Shown here piece after piece: positions 5,903 to 11,821 of a DNA stretch of 11,837 nt. Within the stretch, counting starts at the first letter, position 1, and every line of letters begins with the position of its first letter. The position numbers and the translations under genes were made by a program. Source of the DNA: a bacterium (GTDB lineage: Archaea; Nanobdellota; Nanobdellia; Pacearchaeales; GW2011-AR1); contig JAUUWR010000024.1 in the NCBI GenBank assembly GCA_030588935.1, forward strand, positions 1 to 11,837, written 5' to 3'. Under the pieces are notes generated by a model. The model made no database searches. It was not told where the DNA came from and worked only from the letters and a program-made list of their open reading frames with translations.

Positions 5903-5924
5903 AGAAAAACCTCAAAAACCCCAA

Positions 5925-5934
5925 AATATTTAAA
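5925..5934 (+). promoter_or_regulatory. TATA box of the second GT4 gene
   Basis: AATATTTAAA is centred about 26 nt before the ATG at 5956. It selects this ATG over the in-frame upstream ATG at 5869, which lies inside the preceding gene. Confidence 0.6.
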
Positions 5935-5955
5935 CAACTTTCTTCTTTTCTAATT

Positions 5956-7089
5956 ATGGCAAAAAAAGTGATATGGATTTCAAGTTATCTTCCTCGTTCA
6001 TGCGGAATAGCATATTATTCTGCACATTATGTAAATGCTTTAAAAAAACATGCAAAAAAAAATAAGAAAAATATTTCTATTAAAATTATAGCTCATACAG
6101 ATGCAAAGCAGGCAAATTATCCGATAATTGACATAAAAGACAGAAAATGGCATTTTAAAGTTCTTAAAATAATAAAAAAAGAAAAACCAGATATTGTTCA
6201 TATTCAGCATGAGTATGGTTTATATGAAACAGACAGGGATTGTAACAGAAGAGTTATTGAGTTAATTAAACTAATCAAAAAAGAAAATATCCCTGTTGTT
6301 ATGACCTACCATAGTATTTATAAAAAATTAATAGGTTGTCATAAAAATTTTGTTAAGGAATCTCTAAAACAATTGAATGCTGGAATTTTTCATTGTGATT
6401 ATCAAAAACAGGCATTAAAAAATAATATAGGATATATTCCAAAAAATGTTTATGTTCTTCCCCATGGCTCACGAACAGATATAAAATTAAATAAAAAAGA
6501 AGCGAGGAAAGATTTTGGTTATACTGAAAAAGATTTAATTGTTGGTTCTGCAGGATTAGCAGATGAAAGAAAAGGATGCAGAACCTTAATAAGACAATGG
6601 CCAAAAGTGATAAAAAAATTTCCAAATGCAATTCTCGCTATAGAAATCAAGCCTCATGCAGTAATAGCAACAAGAGCGTATATAAACAAGGTTTTAAAAG
6701 AAGTTACAATAAGTCCTGTAAAAGATAATATAGAATTTACTGTTAAGGACTATAGTGAGATAGAATTTTATAAAAGATTAAGAAGTTTTGATATTCTTGT
6801 TCTTCCTTACAAAAGTGAAAGCCAGTCTGGTGTTCTTGCCCACGGTTTTTCTGTAGGAGTACCTTCAATTGTGACAGATATTGAGGGATTAGGAGCAGAA
6901 ATAAGAAACAGCAAAGCAGGAATTGCTGTTAAAAAAAGACAAGATTTTTATAAGGCAATAATAAAACTTCTTGATTCAAAAAGATTAAGGGTTCAATACT
7001 CTAAAAATGCATTAAATTATGTCAAGAAAGTTACTGGCTGGAATATAATTGCAAGAAAAACTTTTGAGATTTATGAGGGGTTTTGGTGA
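5956..7089 (+). CDS. GT4-family glycosyltransferase
   Basis: A 377-residue single-domain GT-B enzyme related to the larger transferase upstream. Shared landmarks are SSYLPRSCGIAYYSAHYV (9-26), VHIQHEYGLYE (81-91), PVVMTYHSIYK (113-123) and NVYVLPHGSR (164-173), against SNFPPKECGIATF, IQHEFGLFGG, VVITFHSV and VVPHGIP in the neighbour. The donor half carries GSAGLADERKGCRTLIRQWP (197-216) and the acidic/nucleotide-sugar loop SESQSGVLAHGFSVGVPSIVTD (287-308), a normal GT4 E-x7-E-like region. It lacks the C-terminal toroid domain. The two genes may derive from an ancient duplication and may add successive sugars; the islet between them would then be a later insertion. Acceptor and donor cannot be read from the sequence. 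Length is normal for GT4. Confidence 0.88.
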   Translation: MAKKVIWISSYLPRSCGIAYYSAHYVNALKKHAKKNKKNISIKIIAHTDAKQANYPIIDIKDRKWHFKVLKIIKKEKPDIVHIQHEYGLYETDRDCNRRVIELIKLIKKENIPVVMTYHSIYKKLIGCHKNFVKESLKQLNAGIFHCDYQKQALKNNIGYIPKNVYVLPHGSRTDIKLNKKEARKDFGYTEKDLIVGSAGLADERKGCRTLIRQWPKVIKKFPNAILAIEIKPHAVIATRAYINKVLKEVTISPVKDNIEFTVKDYSEIEFYKRLRSFDILVLPYKSESQSGVLAHGFSVGVPSIVTDIEGLGAEIRNSKAGIAVKKRQDFYKAIIKLLDSKRLRVQYSKNALNYVKKVTGWNIIARKTFEIYEGFW

Positions 7090-7213
7090 AGCTCCTGCTA
7101 TTTCTTTAAGATTATGATCGATTGATGAGGCTCTTAGATCTCAGAATAAGCGCGTTTTGCAGCATATGCAATTAGAAATCCTATCTTTGCAAAACTTCTG
7201 TTATTCTCTGAAG

Positions 7214-7447
7214 CTATTCTACTAAATATGCTACTCCTCCCCTTCTCGACATAGCATCTACTTTCTTTTCCATAGCAGAATAAGTAGCAAACACTTTGGG
7301 ATCATTTTCAATCATATGTTGTTCTATTTTTCTTATATATCCCACAAGTTGGCTTGCTTTTTCAGGATAGAAAAATTCTTTTAAAGTTATTGTTTTTCTT
7401 GGACCTATCTTAAGAAGTAAACCCTTAAGAGGTTTGCTTTTAGCCAT
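7214..7447 (-). CDS. small unknown protein, possibly truncated by a frameshift
   Basis: A 77-residue basic protein from ATG 7447; an ATG at 7471 would add 8 residues but lies only about 10 nt from the TATA box centre (7477-7484), so 7447 is preferred. Visible text includes KPLKGLLLKIGPRKTITLKE and YIRKIEQHMIENDPKVFATY, ending GGVAYLVE. I do not recognise it. After its TAG the neighbouring frame stays open to TAA at 7134-7136 and reads FSRIASENNRSFAKIGFLI then AYAAKRAYSEI, which looks like genuine protein. A single-base change in the G-run near 7235-7238 would join the two into one protein of about 104 residues. It is therefore either a short gene or a recently frameshifted one. It is convergent with the glycosyltransferase. 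Confidence 0.55.
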   Translation of the reverse strand: MAKSKPLKGLLLKIGPRKTITLKEFFYPEKASQLVGYIRKIEQHMIENDPKVFATYSAMEKKVDAMSRRGGVAYLVE

Positions 7448-7476
7448 TTTTGTTACAAAAAAAGAATCCATTTAAC

Positions 7477-7484
7477 TTTATAAA
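7477..7484 (-). promoter_or_regulatory. TATA box of the small unknown gene
   Basis: TTTATAAA, 8 bp beyond the GHMP kinase stop codon, is centred about 33 nt before ATG 7447, predicting a leader of about 7 nt. This suggests the small gene has its own promoter rather than depending on the kinase. Confidence 0.5.
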
Positions 7485-7492
7485 TTTTGTGA

Positions 7493-8332
7493 TCAAACCC
7501 ACCCCAACCCCTCAAAATCAAACTTAAAATCAATAACTCTTCCTTTAAACTTCTCCCTCAACTTATTTTTATCACCAAAAAATAAAATACTTCCCCCCCC
7601 ACCAGAACCGCAAACTTTTGCTCCAATAGCTCCATTTTTCATGCCTATCCTAATTATCTTCTTAATATTTAGAGGAACAATAGAACCATGTAGTTTTTCC
7701 CGCTCAGCAGTCTCTTCATTCATCAACTCTGCAAACTTTTCCAAATCTTTTTTCAACAAACTTTTCTTCATTTCATAAGCTATTTTCTTAATCCTCAACA
7801 AATTTTTAACATTCTTGCCTTTTTTTAAATTATCAATCATTAGTTTATTTGAAATCCTTGAAAAATGAGGCTTGCCAGTATAAACCAAAACTAAATTATT
7901 CTCCAATCTTTTGATAAATTTCCCAGGCAATTTTAATCTTGTTATTTTAGCCTTATCTCTTTTAAATTCCAAAAAATTTATTCCTCCAAGAACAGACGCG
8001 TATTGGTCTTGTTTTCCGCCAACCAATCCCATTACCTGTTCTAAATCATAAACCTGCTCAGCTAATTTCAACTTATCCTTAGTATGAGATATTAAAGCCA
8101 GCCAGACCAGATTCATAACTCCGCTTGTACCTAATCCAGATGATGTTGGAATATTTCCACTATACCTTAAGCCAACATTCTCATCAGAAGCAACAAGCTC
8201 ACCAACAACATACCTATTAATTGCTGCATTTAAAACAGCCCCGCCATATTTATCTTTAAATGGAGAAATGTCTGTTGTCCCGCCGCCAAAATCAATTCTT
8301 ACTGGAGCCTTTACTTTTTTTATGATTTTCAT
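7493..8332 (-). CDS. GHMP-family sugar kinase (HddA/FKP-kinase-like)
   Basis: A 279-residue small-molecule kinase with all three GHMP motifs: APVRIDFGGGTTDISPF (9-25), the ATP-binding IPTSSGLGTSGV (61-72) and CGSGGGGSILFF (241-252). GKQDQYASVLGG (106-117) supplies the expected catalytic Asp (D109), and the text around it resembles D-glycero-D-manno-heptose-7-phosphate kinase and fucokinase-type proteins rather than mevalonate or homoserine kinases. It is somewhat short for that subgroup. It probably phosphorylates a free sugar or sugar phosphate on the way to a nucleotide sugar, which fits the glycosyltransferases next door; the substrate is not determinable here. The ATG has an AAGAGG Shine-Dalgarno sequence 6 nt upstream and a leader of about 16 nt from the TATA box at 8371-8378. 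A 15-bp palindrome lies near the predicted start of transcription. Confidence 0.85.
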   Translation of the reverse strand: MKIIKKVKAPVRIDFGGGTTDISPFKDKYGGAVLNAAINRYVVGELVASDENVGLRYSGNIPTSSGLGTSGVMNLVWLALISHTKDKLKLAEQVYDLEQVMGLVGGKQDQYASVLGGINFLEFKRDKAKITRLKLPGKFIKRLENNLVLVYTGKPHFSRISNKLMIDNLKKGKNVKNLLRIKKIAYEMKKSLLKKDLEKFAELMNEETAEREKLHGSIVPLNIKKIIRIGMKNGAIGAKVCGSGGGGSILFFGDKNKLREKFKGRVIDFKFDFEGLGWV

Positions 8333-8338
8333 TTTTGC

Positions 8339-8344
8339 CTCTTT
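8339..8344 (-). promoter_or_regulatory. Shine-Dalgarno sequence of the GHMP kinase
   Basis: AAGAGG on the minus strand ends 6 nt before the ATG at 8332. Most other first genes in the window appear leaderless, so this kinase has a real leader. Confidence 0.55.
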
Positions 8345-8351
8345 TTTGTAC

Positions 8352-8366
8352 TAAAGATAATCTTTA
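8352..8366. promoter_or_regulatory. 15-bp palindrome near the GHMP kinase transcription start
   Basis: TAAAGAT-A-ATCTTTA is a perfect inverted repeat with a 1-nt centre. It lies between the TATA box (8371-8378) and the start codon and would cover the predicted start of transcription near 8348-8350 or lie directly beside it. It could be a repressor operator; AT-rich palindromes also arise by chance. Confidence 0.35.
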
Positions 8367-8370
8367 ATAG

Positions 8371-8378
8371 TTTAAATT
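8371..8378 (-). promoter_or_regulatory. TATA box of the GHMP kinase
   Basis: AATTTAAA on the minus strand is centred about 42 nt before ATG 8332, predicting a leader of about 16 nt that contains the AAGAGG ribosome site. Confidence 0.45.
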
Positions 8379-8387
8379 ATTTTGGGT

Positions 8388-9092
8388 TTATTTCTTCGCA
8401 ATTTTCCATAACACTTCAAAATATTTTATAAAAGAATTTGCTAATTGTTTGCTTTTAGTTAATGTTGCAACTAGAGGGTCTGTCCACATAAATGTTACAA
8501 CATAATCTCCAAATATTGCTATAGTTGATGGGTGTGTGAATTCTGTTGGAAGGAACTTAATCTCATTTAAAGGACTTTTTATTGGTTTTGTTCCTTTTAC
8601 ATATAAAAGTTTAGCGTGAATATCCTTTGTCTTCCTATCCCTCATATACTGTTCAATGTGTATTGGAAATCTTTTGTACCATTCTTCTGAAGCACCAATT
8701 GCATATATTGTTTTTTTAACTCTTAAAATAAGAAATAAAATTGACTTAAATCCCTCAGGACCTTCATAGACTTCTATAAAAGGCTTATCTTCTGTTGAAG
8801 CTAATTTATTTTTTAATTCAGGGAGAATTGTTTTTGCAATTGTTTCTTTTTCTTTTATAAAATCAATTAATCTATCAGGGTTTGCAAGTTTATAGAATTT
8901 TATATTATTTCTTATAGTGTAAGTAATAAGCCCTTTTTTTATTAGTCCATTAAGGGAATCATATATATTTGTCCTGTGTTCTTTTGTTATTTTAGCAATT
9001 TCTGTTGCAGTTGTTTCTTTAAAATTAGACAGTGCTATGTAAGCATTCGCTTCTCTTTCTGTTAAACCCAATTTAATTAGTTTATCTTTCAT
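8388..9092 (-). CDS. TrmB-family transcriptional regulator
   Basis: A 234-residue archaeal regulator. Residues 1-75 are the TrmB winged helix: LIKLGLTEREANAYIAL (5-21), TATEIAKITKEHRTNIYDSL (28-47) as the helix-turn-helix, and GLITYTIRNNIKFYKLANPD as the wing. A linker helix (74-98) leads to a C-terminal effector/dimer domain (about 105-234) with FIEVYEGPEGFKSIL, IYAIGASEEWY and HPSTIAIFGDYVVTFMW, the PLD-like fold common in short TrmB proteins. It lacks the extended sugar-binding domain of Thermococcus TrmB. A GTG at 9110 would add six residues but lies only 12 nt from the TATA box, so ATG 9092 is chosen. It is divergent from a radical SAM gene, and a 20-bp palindrome lies just upstream of its start codon, so autoregulation and control of the neighbour are likely. 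The effector is unknown. Confidence 0.88.
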   Translation of the reverse strand: MKDKLIKLGLTEREANAYIALSNFKETTATEIAKITKEHRTNIYDSLNGLIKKGLITYTIRNNIKFYKLANPDRLIDFIKEKETIAKTILPELKNKLASTEDKPFIEVYEGPEGFKSILFLILRVKKTIYAIGASEEWYKRFPIHIEQYMRDRKTKDIHAKLLYVKGTKPIKSPLNEIKFLPTEFTHPSTIAIFGDYVVTFMWTDPLVATLTKSKQLANSFIKYFEVLWKIAKK

Positions 9093-9093
9093 A

Positions 9094-9113
9094 GTTGTGT
9101 ATAAATACACAAC
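9094..9113. promoter_or_regulatory. perfect 20-bp palindrome, probable TrmB-family operator
   Basis: GTTGTGTA-TAAA-TACACAAC has 8-bp arms and a 4-nt centre. It starts one base beyond the regulator's ATG and ends 6 nt from its TATA box, so it covers the predicted transcription start. A protein bound there would block the regulator's own promoter; the divergent TATA box is about 20 bp away and could be influenced too. Perfection of the arms and inclusion of four G/C pairs per 20 bp beyond the local background make chance less likely. Confidence 0.7.
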
Positions 9114-9118
9114 ATAGG

Positions 9119-9126
9119 TTTATAAG
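9119..9126 (-). promoter_or_regulatory. TATA box of the TrmB-family gene
   Basis: CTTATAAA on the minus strand is centred 30 nt before ATG 9092, predicting a leader of about 4 nt. Its TTATAAG half pairs with CTTATAA at 9132-9138 to form an inverted repeat with a 5-nt centre, so the two divergent TATA boxes are symmetrically arranged. Confidence 0.6.
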
Positions 9127-9131
9127 TGTTT

Positions 9132-9143
9132 CTTATAATAAAA
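9132..9143 (+). promoter_or_regulatory. TATA box of the radical SAM gene
   Basis: CTTATAATAAAA lies about 37 nt before ATG 9175, predicting a leader of about 10-12 nt. It is back to back with the regulator's TATA box in a 64-bp divergent region (82 bp from start codon to start codon). Confidence 0.5.
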
Positions 9144-9174
9144 TTTTGGGAAAGAGTTCTGATAATATAAGAAA

Positions 9175-10608
9175 ATGGCTAAGAAAAATATAACCTTAGT
9201 GCAGCTTAACAATCCTAGAGACATTGCTAAAAAAGGATTGCGTGCTGGCAATAATATCTGGGATGCCCTTGGAATGCAGAGGATAGGTGCTGTACTTAAA
9301 GAAAATGATTATAATGTTAATATAATACAACAATATAGGGAACCTGATCAAGAAATTTTTGAAAGATTAGTTAAAACTGCTCCAGATGTAGTTGGATTAA
9401 GTACCTGGACATGCACATGGCCTTTAAATTTAGAGTTAGTTAAAAAAATTAGAGATTATAATCAAAAAATACTTATTGTTTCTGGAGGCTATCACACAAG
9501 CTCAAATCCAGGTTCAATTTTAGAAGGAGATATAGATTATGGAATAAAAGGAGAAGGAGAACTAAGTTTTCTAAGATTATTAGATAATCTCAATAAAAAT
9601 AAAGATGTCTCTTCTTTGGATAGTTTAATTCTTAGGAAAGGAAATTCTGTTAAAGTAAATCCAGGAAAGAGATTAAAAAACCTAGATGAACTACCAGATC
9701 CTTTAAGAAATCCAGATATGTTAAAAATAACTAAGGTAAAAGTGTTAATGGATCCACCAATTTCTAAACAAAAAGGGGTTGTTATGATAGATTATTCTAG
9801 AGGATGTGTTTTTGCTTGTAAATATTGTGATTCTAATCTTGTATGGGGAAAAAATGTGTCTTATAGGTCTCCAAAAAGAGTTGTTGATGAATTAAAAGGA
9901 CTTAAAAAAGAACATGGAACAAATACAGGTTATTTCCCTGATTTAACATTTAATCTCAATAGAAGAAAGACATTAGAATTATGTGATTTATTGGCTGAAG
10001 CAGATTTAGGAATAAAATTTTATGTAACAACCAGGCTTGCTGCACCAAACGGAAAACCATTAGTTGATCAAGAACTATTGAATAGGATGAAACTTGCAGG
10101 TATACAAAAATTAGGATGGGGAATTGAAAGTTTTTCTGACAGGACAAAAAAGGATTTCAAAAAAGATATCCCCCTTGAATATATTAAAGGAGTATTTGAT
10201 ATGGTGCATTCACTTGGGTTGTTTAATAGGTGCTTTTTAATGCTTGGACATAAAGATGAATCAAAAGAAACAATAGACCAAACTATAGAGAAATTAAAGT
10301 ATTTAAAACCAGATGAATTAAGACTCAGTTTTTTAACACCATTTCCAGGAACTCCCTTATGGGAAGAAACAGAAAAAAGTGACTTATTAACAAGAGATCT
10401 AAGAAAATTCACAACAAACGAACCAATAATTAGATCTGGATTAAATTGTCAAGAATTAATCAAAGCAAGAGAAAGAATTAATATGGAATATTATAACAGT
10501 CAAGAGTATCATATGATGGTCCAAAAAAAATTAAAATCATATCCTGAATTGAGGCCAGCTTATGAAGAATTTCTTAATTTTTTAAAAGAATATGAGGTTT
10601 TAAAATAG
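9175..10608 (+). CDS. B12-binding-domain radical SAM enzyme
   Basis: A 477-residue protein of the class-B-like radical SAM family. Residues about 1-150 have the Rossmann-like cobalamin-binding layout (ALGMQRIGAVLKENDYNVNI, APDVVGLSTWTCTW, ILIVSGGYHTSSNPG, IDYGIKGEGE) but no D-x-H-x-x-G cobalt-ligating motif, as in many relatives. The TIM-barrel part starts with the iron-sulfur motif SRGCVFACKYCDSN (Cys 211, 215, 218; C-x3-C-x2-C). WGIESFSDRTKKDF (315-328) is the usual Elp3/MiaB-like element GxESx(s)d, and FPGTPLWEE follows near 394-402. Such enzymes methylate or rearrange unactivated carbons in lipids, cofactors or peptides. The C-terminal 60 residues are helical and charged. Target unknown; divergence from a TrmB-family gene suggests regulated expression. 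ATG 9175 gives full-length homology. Confidence 0.88.
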   Translation: MAKKNITLVQLNNPRDIAKKGLRAGNNIWDALGMQRIGAVLKENDYNVNIIQQYREPDQEIFERLVKTAPDVVGLSTWTCTWPLNLELVKKIRDYNQKILIVSGGYHTSSNPGSILEGDIDYGIKGEGELSFLRLLDNLNKNKDVSSLDSLILRKGNSVKVNPGKRLKNLDELPDPLRNPDMLKITKVKVLMDPPISKQKGVVMIDYSRGCVFACKYCDSNLVWGKNVSYRSPKRVVDELKGLKKEHGTNTGYFPDLTFNLNRRKTLELCDLLAEADLGIKFYVTTRLAAPNGKPLVDQELLNRMKLAGIQKLGWGIESFSDRTKKDFKKDIPLEYIKGVFDMVHSLGLFNRCFLMLGHKDESKETIDQTIEKLKYLKPDELRLSFLTPFPGTPLWEETEKSDLLTRDLRKFTTNEPIIRSGLNCQELIKARERINMEYYNSQEYHMMVQKKLKSYPELRPAYEEFLNFLKEYEVLK

Positions 10609-10620
10609 TTTTGCAAACTA
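10606..10620. terminator. AT-rich inverted repeat at the radical SAM stop codon
   Basis: TAGTTT-TGC-AAACTA starts with the TAG stop codon and can fold into a 6-bp hairpin with a 3-nt loop. It is followed by a pyrimidine-rich CTTCTT and, later, TTTT. It may help end the transcript between the convergent genes, but archaeal termination mainly uses U-tracts and this signal is weak. Confidence 0.25.
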
Positions 10621-10656
10621 CTTCTTAGCGATTTTCCAAAGAAGATTAAATTTACA
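10618..10656 (-). pseudogene. fossil 3' end of a TrmB-like gene
   Basis: Directly after the ROK kinase stop codon, in the same frame, the minus strand reads CKFNLLWKIAKK and a TAG stop. The intact TrmB-family gene at 8388-9092 ends IKYFEVLWKIAKK and a stop. LWKIAKK is identical, and the six WKIAKK codons differ only at four third positions, the mark of former coding sequence. The rest of the gene is missing, replaced by the ROK kinase gene. A chance match of seven residues placed exactly before a stop is possible but unlikely. Confidence 0.45.
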
Positions 10657-11442
10657 TTAACTAACCAACAAACTCGCACCTAAAATCCCTGGATGTTTAA
10701 GTTTAGTCCATCTAATATCTGGTTTATTTGGAATCATAACATATTTTTCTGCTTGTTTTTTAATCATATTTAAAAAAACCTGACCAGCTTCTCTTGCTCC
10801 ACCACTTAAAATAACAACTTCAGGATCAAAAATATTAATTAAAGAAGCTATTCCTTGACCCAAATACATACTAACCCTATTTAAAATCTTTTTATTTTTT
10901 CTATCTCTTTTTTTTAATAAATCTTTTATTAAGAATTTTCTTTTTTTCCATAAATCTTCAAAATATTGTCCATTATCGAGAATAATATGTCCTAACTCCC
11001 CACCATAACCTTTTCCTTTATACAATTCCCCATTAATCATAATCCCCCCACCAAGTCCTGTTCCTAAAGTTAAAACAATAAAATTCTTTTTCTTGCAGCC
11101 AAATTTTGATTCAGCCAGAGCAACACAATTTGCATCATTTTCTATTCTTGTTTTCTTATGAAATTTGTTTTCAATAACTTTTTTTAAATTAAAATTTCTT
11201 AAAGACAAATTTGGAGGATTTTTTATTACCCCTTCCTTTAAAGGACCAACACATGCGATCCCTATCCCTTTTACATCCTTATCCATTAATGATGAAATAG
11301 AATCCATTAACTCTTTAATAAGAGAGTTTTTTTCTTTAGGAGTTTTTCTCTTCATATATTTTAGAATTTTATTATTTCTTAAAAGAGCAACTCTTAAATA
11401 AGTTCCACCTAAATCAACGGCAATAGTTTTAAGACCTGCCAT
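10657..11442 (-). CDS. ROK-family sugar kinase
   Basis: A 261-residue hexose kinase of the ROK family (glucokinase, fructokinase, mannokinase, N-acetylmannosamine kinase). The phosphate-1 motif is TIAVDLGGTYLRVALL (6-21); GIGIACVGPL (59-68) and ENDANCVALAE (101-111) follow, with catalytic Asp 103, then LTLGTGLGGGIMINGELY (124-141), GGELGHI (147-153) and ILSGGAR (211-217). The His of GELGH is kept, but the zinc-finger signature C-x-C-G-x2-G-C-x-E that normally follows is absent; NGQYFEDLWKKRKF stands there instead, and the protein is shorter than the usual 300 or so residues. The start is ATG 11442, with GGAGG 6 nt upstream, inside the end of the cupin gene (14-nt overlap). It should phosphorylate a hexose at C6, feeding the cupin isomerase product; which hexose is unknown. 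Confidence 0.85.
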   Translation of the reverse strand: MAGLKTIAVDLGGTYLRVALLRNNKILKYMKRKTPKEKNSLIKELMDSISSLMDKDVKGIGIACVGPLKEGVIKNPPNLSLRNFNLKKVIENKFHKKTRIENDANCVALAESKFGCKKKNFIVLTLGTGLGGGIMINGELYKGKGYGGELGHIILDNGQYFEDLWKKRKFLIKDLLKKRDRKNKKILNRVSMYLGQGIASLINIFDPEVVILSGGAREAGQVFLNMIKKQAEKYVMIPNKPDIRWTKLKHPGILGASLLVS

Positions 11443-11761
11443 ATTTATCCTCCAATCTAATTTCATCTTTTTCATCAAATTTGCCAAAAGAAATTTCAAG
11501 AACCTCTACTTTCTTATTCTTAGATATAAGTCTATGAGGTTGTTTTTTCTTTATTGTTACAACTTCCCCTTTCTCTACTTTCCTCTTTTCTTTTCCTAAC
11601 TGAACATACCCGTCTGTAAGAAAACACCACATTTCTTTTCTTTTTTTATGATACTGCAAGCTCAACATCTGTTTAGGCTTAACTGTAAGAATCTTAACAG
11701 TGCACTTCCTATTAAGAATAAAATGCCTCTCCTTGCCCCACGGTTCTTTTACCTCTTTCAT
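11429..11761 (-). CDS. stand-alone cupin, mannose-6-phosphate isomerase type II-like
   Basis: A 110-residue single cupin barrel resembling the C-terminal isomerase domain of bifunctional mannose-1-phosphate guanylyltransferase/mannose-6-phosphate isomerase. KEPWGKERHFILN opens it; LSLQYHKKRKEMWCFLTDG (34-52) is cupin motif 1 with the metal-binding His and Glu; GEVVTIKKKQPHRLIS (65-80) is motif 2 with the second His; the ending EISFGKFDEKDEIRLEDKYGR matches type II enzymes closely. It would interconvert mannose-6-phosphate and fructose-6-phosphate, linking glycolytic sugars with GDP-mannose supply. The gene is first in an operon with the ROK kinase, overlapping it by 14 nt. It contains no guanylyltransferase domain. 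Catalysis by an isolated cupin is likely but not certain; some relatives only bind sugars. Confidence 0.82.
   Translation of the reverse strand: MKEVKEPWGKERHFILNRKCTVKILTVKPKQMLSLQYHKKRKEMWCFLTDGYVQLGKEKRKVEKGEVVTIKKKQPHRLISKNKKVEVLEISFGKFDEKDEIRLEDKYGRS
11449..11453 (-). promoter_or_regulatory. Shine-Dalgarno sequence of the ROK kinase
   Basis: GGAGG on the minus strand lies 6 nt before ATG 11442, within the last codons of the cupin gene. It decides the start against in-frame upstream ATGs and shows translation of an operon-internal gene. Confidence 0.75.
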
Positions 11762-11780
11762 AAACTTAAGAGGTTTTTGA

Positions 11781-11788
11781 TATTTAAA
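11781..11788 (-). promoter_or_regulatory. probable TATA box of the cupin-ROK operon
   Basis: TTTAAATA on the minus strand is centred 23.5 nt before ATG 11761, near leaderless spacing. The symmetrical TTTATAAA at 11793-11800 is an alternative, 35.5 nt from the ATG. Confidence 0.45.
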
Positions 11789-11792
11789 AACT

Positions 11793-11800
11793 TTTATAAA
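11793..11800. promoter_or_regulatory. symmetrical TATA box, probably for the gene at the right edge
   Basis: TTTATAAA is centred 25.5 nt before the plus-strand ATG at 11822, the leaderless spacing seen elsewhere in this window. Being palindromic it may also assist the minus-strand cupin gene. Confidence 0.5.
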
Positions 11801-11821
11801 TCATTCTACTCTTTCACTGAC

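Noticed and set aside
5869..5955. 29-codon extension of the second GT4 gene
   Set aside because: It overlaps the end of the preceding gene in another frame, and the TATA box at 5925-5934 points to ATG 5956.
9093..9110. GTG start of the TrmB-family gene
   Set aside because: It lies only 12 nt from the TATA box centre and within the operator palindrome; ATG 9092 has the expected distance.
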